DNA of 44,864 bases from Didymodactylos carnosus (lineage: Eukaryota; Rotifera; Eurotatoria; Philodinida; Philodinidae): contig CAJNOQ010000627.1 in NCBI GenBank assembly GCA_905250885.1, forward strand, positions 1 to 44,864, read 5' to 3'. This document shows, piece after piece, positions 38,661 through 44,864 of the stretch; the stretch's first letter is position 1, and each line of letters begins with the position of its first letter. A program made the translations under genes and the position numbers. A model generated the notes under the pieces. That model was not told where the DNA came from, ran no database searches, and worked only from the letters and a program-made list of their open reading frames with translations.

Positions 38661-39683
38661 AAAAACATATGTTGAGAAAAATACAAAACAATGTTGTTTT
38701 TTCCTTAAAGATGTATAGTGTAACTGTCTGTGCAGTGTATCTATAAGTTATCAGCCATTTTCTATCCGAAAAGCATGTGTAGCATACGCTCAGCCATATC
38801 ATAACAAGCACAAAGGTATACGGTTTCTATTCTACTTTGTCCAACGCAAATGATTCGAAACTAGCAATTAGAACGTATAATAAATTATTGGCGATATCAT
38901 AAGCAGGACTAATTTTGTAATAATATTATTATACAAAAAAAGAAAGTCACATATGCTTCCATGTGCTACTACGTATGTGGCACATGTCTCTACGCATACT
39001 CAATGGATAAGTCATGGGTGATAACCTGAAGAGAATACACCAAGAAAAAGAAAATTGAAGTAACCTCAAAGACGATTTCTGTAGATTTTATAGAAAACTG
39101 TTTTGTTTGTATTTTTTTGGCTGTTTCAGACTCTAGCACTATTGCAGAAGAGGACACTTCAAAATATATAAAGCAGTCGAAAACCAAAAATTGAATTTTC
39201 GACTAAAAAAAAAGGAGGGGTTTACTTTTAAGTAGATGTCTAATCCGTTCCATTTTTCATATTGACAGATTCATCTGGACTTGTAGATTATAGTCCTAGT
39301 AACTATTTCCACAAAAGTAAGCATTCAACAGAGACTACACAGAATGCTAGTGAATTTCTTTATCATGTGCGTAACTTCAGTAGAGCAAGATCCTTTCCGA
39401 AACTAGTGCTCAGTTTCTTTATCGAAGGCACAATCGTACATAGTACAATAGAGGCAAACAGTTTTTGCGCCATCGGTGACAGTTCTGCCGTAGTATCTGT
39501 CAAAAACTCTGTTTTAATCATAAGAATAGAGGTCTTTACTTTATTTCTGCCAAGTAGAAGCTTAATAATTCAATACGTAAGAAGACAACAGAGTTGTGGC
39601 AAATACTGAAAAAGGAAATCTATTTTGTTAAATAGACAGGAATTTTTTTCTATTTTTTCCTGTTTATTGAATAAGATCACAAC

Positions 39684-40562
39684 ATGACAACAACACACGT
39701 CAACAAAGTACATCTTAGGATGACTGAACCAACATCGGTTAAAACGACCATCGTATCACATCTTACAGCCATCAATCTACTATGGCTATTCTTTACCTGG
39801 ATATCGTTATATACATTCCTACCTTTAGCCTACTATTTTCTGTATGGCATTGAATCTGGTATGCAAATCGTTGATACTATGTATAGTAGACCACAGGCTA
39901 GACAACCATTGTACAAAAATCCAATCACTATATACTCACATATGTACCTAAACATCATTGCATTGTTTGTTGGTAGTGTACAGTTTTTTGTGTCACAAAA
40001 CATTGTACGATATGCACAAATACATAGAGTTACTGGATATATATATGTACTCTCAGTGACTGTAGGATCCACAAACGCAGTAATCTATGCGTGGAAACAA
40101 AACTATGGTAATGATAACGGTGTCGCAGGTGCTATTGCCTTTACATGTATGGCATCTGCTGTCCTGTACTATACGCTTACTGCGCTATATTTTATTGTAA
40201 TCAGAAATGATATCACAGTACATAGAGAAATGATGCTAAGGAGTTATGCATGTTTATTTGGTGATGGTGTGTTGTTTCGAGTGTTAGCCAACACATACCT
40301 AGTACATGTGCACAAAACTATGAATGGCGATTTTTATGCCTGCTGGTGTATCATGATATTCTTAAGTTGGATTATACCATTACTAACCATTGAGCAGTAT
40401 ATTGCACATACCAGGGTGAAAAGTAACAATAAAAAGCATTGGATCCAACGGCTGAGTGCTGAACAAGTGAATGAATTATATCAGCTTGCACAGAAACGTT
40501 ATATTGTGCCAAATGGCATAGCAACAAATGGTGACAGCAATGAACATATGCATGTTGAATAA
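39684..40562 (+). CDS. DUF2306-type multipass membrane protein, intronless
   Basis: A single exon of 292 aa. Six or so hydrophobic segments lie at about 26-54, 82-104, 117-137, 147-173, 186-204 and 217-238. The conserved pattern of the DUF2306 (predicted membrane protein) family is visible: SHMYLN with H86 in a membrane helix, GSVQF, IHRVTGYIY (H114) and VHREMMLRSYA (H180, R181). These histidines are family hallmarks, so a heme- or metal-binding role has been thought possible, but function is unknown. The basic/polar C-terminus (about 243-292) is cytosolic-like. It is odd here for lacking introns and for using AGA/AGG for most arginines, whereas neighbouring genes favour CGT/CGA; horizontal origin or retroposition are options. 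ATAAG (AG 39674-39675) lies 8 nt before the ATG. Confidence 0.8.
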   Translation: MTTTHVNKVHLRMTEPTSVKTTIVSHLTAINLLWLFFTWISLYTFLPLAYYFLYGIESGMQIVDTMYSRPQARQPLYKNPITIYSHMYLNIIALFVGSVQFFVSQNIVRYAQIHRVTGYIYVLSVTVGSTNAVIYAWKQNYGNDNGVAGAIAFTCMASAVLYYTLTALYFIVIRNDITVHREMMLRSYACLFGDGVLFRVLANTYLVHVHKTMNGDFYACWCIMIFLSWIIPLLTIEQYIAHTRVKSNNKKHWIQRLSAEQVNELYQLAQKRYIVPNGIATNGDSNEHMHVE

Positions 40563-40710
40563 GTAAATTGTTCTTAGCACCAAAAATAAGTTATGTACGA
40601 CTGGTTATGAGCAACTAGTTTAGTTTTAGAAAAATTACAGTGTCAATATAATGGCTCGGACGAATCGGTGACATCATTAACATAAATAATATAACAGATA
40701 TAACAAAAAC

Positions 40711-41076
40711 ATTTTTTTGTTGGCACCTATTCTTGAAAATGCATTTGAAACAGTATGAAGGAAACATCTGGGAATGCTTATGCTAGAGAAGAAAATGTTC
40801 ATTGTTAGACGATGGTCATTTTTTGTACTCAACACTTTATCGTGACAATTTAAGGAAAAAAAGTTATTTCAAAGATATAACTTATTTTTACTGAAAAACT
40901 TCGTTTTTTTAGAATAACTATTTCTCCTTAAATTTTCACGATGAACTGTTGAGTATAGAAAATAACCATCGTCCAACAATGAACATTTTCATCTCTAGCA
41001 TAAGCATTCCCAGATGTTTCCTTCATACTGTTTTAGATGCCGTTTCAGGAATAGATGCCAATAAAAAGATTTTTTT
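40711..41076. mobile_element. foldback element downstream of the DUF2306 gene
   Basis: The left arm (40711-40880) and right arm (40920-41076) are inverted copies. Shared stretches include GAAGGAAACATCTGGGAATG and AATGCTTATGCTAGAGA, with a few differences per 100 bp. The loop is short, about 40 bp. It starts about 150 bp after the membrane-protein stop and could fall in its 3' UTR; no AATAAA was found before it. Confidence 0.85.
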
Positions 41077-41248
41077 GCTATATCGATTATATTCGCTAAC
41101 CGAAACTGTTGCATACCTACTTGTTATCCTATCTGTTATAAAGTAAAGGACCTGTTTGTCTTTTTGTAAAAAAAGATGATTCTAAGCGATGAACAAGCAG
41201 AATATCGAACGCGATAAAATAGAGAATATTAGTTACGAAAAAACATTC

Positions 41249-41315
41249 TGTCATACTCGTCATTTTTGCGACAAGCTGTTGAGGCTGTCGGTGTGGGAAA
41301 TCCTCCTCATCGGAC
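41249..41315 (-). repeat. inverted partial copy of the ORF at 42350-42601
   Basis: The reverse complement of 41249-41315 matches 42478-42544 with about three differences, including the run encoding DEEDFPHRQPQQLVAKMTSM. Similarity ends sharply on both sides. On the minus strand the matching frame stays open downstream but runs into a stop upstream, so it is a fragment or a stray exon. Confidence 0.75.
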
Positions 41316-42349
41316 GTTTTTCGAACGTTGATTTGTTTGAAGCATTCTTCTTAATCATTCTCCATACTGGAAACCTCGCGGTCTGACTCATTGGAGTACA
41401 TGTTATTATCATCTCGTATGAATATCAAAATACAGATGATGACGATTTAGAGTCTGTCAATGATAGTAATATTGATGATGATGATTCACATGTTGATGAA
41501 AAACAACATGAAGACATAAAAGTTTTAGTGCTGTTTATGGATTTTTTGTCATTTATATGTGTATTTTGTATAAACCTCTTTCCGCTAGTCACAATAAATC
41601 CTTTTATAATCAAGAAATAAGGTTTTTTTTTGCTACTGTGTGATTTTTTTCAATAGCTTGCTCCTACGTATAGTACATGAGCAAAGCCTTTGCACATGCT
41701 TGACAAACTTGGTAATTTGCACATTAAGTTTAGTATTATGTACACTTTTTGAATGAATCTTTCACAGAAAAGGCATTTTCCCTCCCATACCTCCCGAAAA
41801 AACCGCATTTTTTCAAAGTTAAAGCTCCGTAACTTCATAAGGGGATGAGCTAGAAAGATGAAATTTGGTGTGTAAGTAGGACACTGCAAGAGGAGTGAAA
41901 TAAAAGAAATAATTGTTAAAATCGGTTCGTAGGAACAGGAGTTATAGGTGAAATACTGCCAACATCAATTCTACAAAAAGTTGCATTTCACTTCAATAAT
42001 GATTTGGTCTAAAATACTATTTGTGCACCGTTTCAAGATTTAAAAATAGTTGTATTCGATCATACTCGACATGCGCTATCTTTTGAATATAAATTGGTTG
42101 CTTACCCGAAATTAGTGAAAACCGATTATGTCCTTTCTTAAAAGTTTCTGGGTAAGTCAAAGTTTGTTGAGTAACTTTATTCAAACGGGGGTGGGAATGG
42201 ATTTCCACCTCCTACCATCCCCTAATCAATAACGCTGATCATCAATAACCATCACCGACTAGTCGGCGCCAAAATTTAATAACTCGTCAAAACATCGTTT
42301 GCGATGAAAAAGAGCACAGACAGCCGAGAACCGACAGCAATCACAGCCA
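41316..42349. other. region between the inverted fragment and the 83-aa ORF
   Basis: On + at about 41430-41613 there is a stop-free Asp/Glu-rich stretch followed by hydrophobic residues ending NPFIIKK and stop. It has no start codon or recognised family. Just upstream of the ORF at 42350 are the palindromes GACTAGTC and GGCGCC (42257-42271) and an out-of-frame ATG at 42304 opening a 24-codon reading frame that overlaps the ORF start. Confidence 0.4.
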
Positions 42350-42601
42350 ATGAGCCCTCACTCTCACCAACAATATCGACAAGACAGTGAAAGGGATGGT
42401 AACACAGACGAACCAATAGTCACCAAAATCGTCGCTGCTCCAAATTCTCAACAAGGACACGACATAGACGAGGCGTTGTCCGATGAGGAGGATTTCCCGC
42501 ACCGACAGCCTCAACAACTTGTCGCAAAAATGACGAGTATGTCAGTCAATGACGGCGACGAAGATGACAATGTCACCACGATGCGGCTGCCAGCCACCTA
42601 A
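42350..42601 (+). CDS. unrecognised 83-aa acidic, Gln/Asp-rich ORF
   Basis: ATG 42350 to TAA 42601. The peptide is hydrophilic, with two acidic clusters (ALSDEEDF and NDGDEDDN) and a Gln/Pro stretch; there are no membrane segments and no family I recognise. Base composition is clearly richer in G+C than the flanks. A T-rich 3' region ends in AATAAA (42778-42783), which fits a short transcript. A 67-bp piece of the same coding sequence lies inverted at 41249-41315. The overlapping upstream reading frame at 42304 could limit translation. It may be a terminal exon, a mobile-element passenger or a real small gene. Confidence 0.35.
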   Translation: MSPHSHQQYRQDSERDGNTDEPIVTKIVAAPNSQQGHDIDEALSDEEDFPHRQPQQLVAKMTSMSVNDGDEDDNVTTMRLPAT

Positions 42602-42751
42602 CTGTAGTGGAATTAGAAACAGCCCTCGCCATGTAGCCATCACCATGTACCACCGCTGAAACTTTATTTTTTTTAGATGGTTGTCCCTTTCTTTTGTTTT
42701 ACTTCACTTTTCTTTTTTCGCTTGTTTGTTCTATTTTTTGTACTGCAGCTA

Positions 42752-43823
42752 TTTATTGCTGATGAGCTTTATTTTAAAATAAAACGAAACGCGTCCAACA
42801 TTAAGAGCCGCCCCCTCTAAAATTTTTTTTTTCCCAGTGCACTCAATCTTACTGAAATTTTTATTGAATATGTATCTGACCATTGATAGTTCTGAGTAAA
42901 AATTTAAGCTCATAATATTGAGTTTTTCGCGAGTTATTGTAACATCAAGGGTCAAAAAGTAGGTGTCCGTGTGTCAAAGATTTTGTTTTCAATTTTAATG
43001 ATACGGACCTCGGGATGGTGTCAAAATGTAGAGAAGACCTGTCCCTACAACCTAACAAAGCCGGATTTTTGAGAAAAAATAAATTAATTTTTTTAGACAG
43101 GTTTTTCGAAAAACCTAGATTAATTTTTTTAGAAAACGCGAGTTTTTTGTAAACAAATAAATTGAAAACAAAAATTCCGACTTTATTAGGTTGTAGCGCT
43201 GATATTTACCTTCATTTTAAAACCTTCCCGCGCTTTCTAACATTTAAAATAGCGGAGAAATCTTTGACGCACAATCAGGTAAAACAAAAACAACAGTTTC
43301 GAGAAAAACGCAAAACAAGTTTCTCCTTTGATTATCGCGGTTTTTTTTGGAAAGTGGTACAGGGAAAAGTCTGAGAGCAGTTCGTCGTGGGTTATCGGCT
43401 ATGGCGAATCGAATGAGCACATGTAGAGACATGTGCGATGTACTTTTTCTCATATGTAAGCGTTATTGCCACGGAAAAACCATAAAAAATCAATCAGTTT
43501 TTGATGTTGGGTGCCTCAGAAAAACCGCTGTAAAACCCTCAAAAACCATCGTAAAACCAATAAATCATAGTGCATTCGAAAGCAGATATATTAGGCTATA
43601 CAACTATGCATAAATATCCAAATCGATTTTTTGGTCGAAAAATGCTTTTTTTGAGGGGTGGGGGGCCCTTAACTTATCTGCACTTGAATAAGCATTTATA
43701 CAAACAAGCATTTGAACCAAAAGAGCGTCAAATTTGAATAAAAAACCTTTAAATTTCTGTTGAGACTAAGATGTGTTTTTGAATAAAAACCATTTGTCGT
43801 TCATATTTCTTCTCTCCACATAT
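42752..43823 (+). repeat. repeat copy A, interrupted by the TTAA element
   Basis: Flanks 42752-42804 and 43673-43823 correspond in order to repeat copy B (44533-44730). In the right part the two copies are both 151 bp with one visible difference (GCGTC(A/G)AATTT). The left part shows a small length difference near the AATAAA. Copy A is split only by the 864-bp insertion. Confidence 0.9.
42805..43668. mobile_element. 864-bp TTAA-flanked transposon (piggyBac-like, non-autonomous)
   Basis: TTAA occurs at both borders (42801-42804 and 43669-43672), while the uninterrupted duplicate reads ACA-TTAA-CTTATC at 44573-44585. Ends are GAGCCGCCCCC (left) and, inverted, GGGCCCCCCACCCC (right), an imperfect pair of about 16 bp. 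TTAA target duplication is the hallmark of the piggyBac superfamily. No transposase is encoded, so it would need a helper elsewhere. The interior is AT-rich with short spurious frames. Confidence 0.8.
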
Positions 43824-44532
43824 AATTGATGAAAATGATTGAAAAAACATGTTAAGTAACCATTATTGAGAATAGTAGAAGTGATAATAAATAAATGTAA
43901 CTGCTGTGAAAAACATCCCTATTCTACTTAAATCTTATCTTAACGGAATAAGAATATTAAACAAAATTAAAATGTTAGCCTTTAATCTCACGCTGAAAAT
44001 CATCAGCAGGCATTATAACTATATTGAACAAAATCTTTCTGAACATTATTTTTCCTTTTCTTCCTTCTTTTCTACTATTACGTTTGATGAATAGTTTAAA
44101 AAGAAAATTAATTAAATTCTATCTTGTTTACTTCATATTGCTGATGAATCATGTTTTGAAATAAAATATAATGAAGAAACATTAGTCTAAGACTGATGTT
44201 TCTTAGACTGACAGTCTTCAATTAGCTTAAAATATGCACTTAGAAAAAACTTTAGTTATTCAGCAGACTCTCCACACACACACACACCAAAACTTCTATC
44301 GAAAAGCTGGTGGTGCTTGGTTTTGCCAGAGGGTTTGAATCCTGCACACACATCTGCTTTTCCTAACGAATAATATTTCGCCAGATTGACCGTTGGCGGT
44401 GCTATTGACGCCGGCCTTTTGTTACCTGGGACCTTTTGAGAGCCCGCTGGCTTACTATGCCGACGGTGGTTACCGGCATCAAAATGCCTCGCTTTCGTCC
44501 GGCTTATATTATAAACACATTGTTAAGAGATA
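43824..44532. other. spacer between repeat copies A and B
   Basis: AT-rich to about 44270, then a CA tract (44274-44288), a T-arm-like GGGTTTGAATCC (44331-44342) and a GC-richer stretch (44395-44505). No protein-coding gene is supported. The 62-codon frame at 43906 is unremarkable. Confidence 0.4.
44296..44350 (+). repeat. possible tRNA-derived SINE fragment
   Basis: GGGTTTGAATCCTGC (44331-44345) resembles a Pol III B box and T-arm (TTTGAAT loop, four of five stem pairs). TGGTGCTTGG about 20 nt upstream is only a loose A-box candidate, and a tRNA cloverleaf cannot be completed. It is not called as a tRNA gene. Confidence 0.2.
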
Positions 44533-44730
44533 TTTATTGTTGATGAACTTAAAATAAAACGAAACGCGTCCAACATTAACTTATCTGCACTTGAATAAGC
44601 ATTTATACAAACAAGCATTTGAACCAAAAGAGCGTCGAATTTGAATAAAAAACCTTTAAATTTCTGTTGAGACTAAGATGTGTTTTTGAATAAAAACCAT
44701 TTGTCGTTCATATTTCTTCTCTCCACATAT
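44533..44730 (+). repeat. repeat copy B, uninterrupted (empty site at 44576-44579)
   Basis: Contains the same ACGAAACGCGTCCAACATTAA and following 151 bp as copy A but with a single TTAA and no insertion. It fixes the boundaries of the element in copy A. After 44730 the copies diverge at once. The final 134 bp of the window show nothing recognisable. Confidence 0.9.
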
Positions 44731-44864
44731 TTGTCGAGTGCCTCCTTATCTTATTGAGTTGTGTTCTAATCGCAATCACCACTCCTATAACACCAGGAGC
44801 TCTGCTACTAAAAATGCGCCTATTTTTTTTCGAGGTCGTGCTCTTCTTGAAAAAACATTCATAC

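Larger units (their letters stand above)
34611..39683. other. 5-kb gene-poor interval packed with foldback elements
   Basis: No supported gene. It contains foldbacks at 35051-35580, 35821-36156, 36312-36866 and 38403-38660, and an inverted partial copy of the CWC22-intron transposon (36916-37200). A 115-codon frame at 39262-39609, beginning just after TTGACAG, shows no recognised motif and is not called as a gene. Confidence 0.6.

Noticed and set aside
39262-39609. 115-codon frame starting MTDSSGLV, upstream of the DUF2306 gene
   Set aside because: It follows an acceptor-like TTGACAG but shows no motif, and I could not join it to the membrane-protein gene, which starts at its own ATG.
39833-40072. 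79-codon minus-strand frame inside the DUF2306 gene
   Set aside because: It is antisense to a clearly conserved frame, with no independent support.
44331-44345. tRNA gene
   Set aside because: Only a T-arm-like segment is present; acceptor, D and anticodon arms cannot be built around it.

Overview
The window is animal nuclear DNA. It is AT-rich and holds spliced genes, many with introns of only about 54-90 nt with GT..AG ends, set among many small inverted-repeat elements. Tiny introns, a polypyrimidine-AG signal a few bases upstream of several start codons (as expected where spliced-leader trans-splicing occurs) and the protein families point to a small spiralian; a bdelloid rotifer (Rotaria/Adineta type) is my best guess. 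This is inference, because no taxonomic marker is present.

Layout. From left to right on the + strand are: a CWC22 spliceosome-factor gene (1415-7752, 11 coding exons); a single-exon synaptobrevin/VAMP-type R-SNARE (9131-9481); a 12-coding-exon papain-family cysteine protease of the 26/29-kDa protease type (9833-14937, 548 aa); and a G3BP/Rasputin stress-granule RNA-binding protein (17522-22626, 8 exons, 604 aa). A roughly 7.3-kb gene-poor, repeat-rich stretch follows. Next comes a two-exon bHLH transcription factor of the BHLHE22/23-Olig group on the - strand (30606-29980). Then on + are a small CAP-domain (GAPR-1/GLIPR2-like) gene (33839-34548) with a possible alternative upstream exon (32914-33157), a 5-kb repeat cluster, an intronless DUF2306-type multipass membrane protein (39684-40562), and a composite duplicated region (about 41.2-44.8 kb) with an 83-aa unrecognised ORF.

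The genes look like unrelated housekeeping and regulatory genes (splicing, vesicle fusion, secreted or lysosomal proteolysis, RNA granules, neural-type transcription), not one pathway. I see no biosynthetic cluster, CRISPR array, phage or integron.

The striking content is non-coding. At least nine foldback (long inverted-repeat) elements of about 245-560 bp occur, several inside introns. A transposon family with CGGCTTG-type ends has three copies or relatives here. An 864-bp element is flanked by TTAA duplications, and its empty site survives in a nearby duplicate. A GGGGTAATTATGATAA motif recurs five times in about 480 bp. A hammerhead/Penelope-end-like motif lies on the minus strand. Exon coordinates were built by hand from reading frame, GT/AG sites and phase agreement; no transcript data or searches were available.
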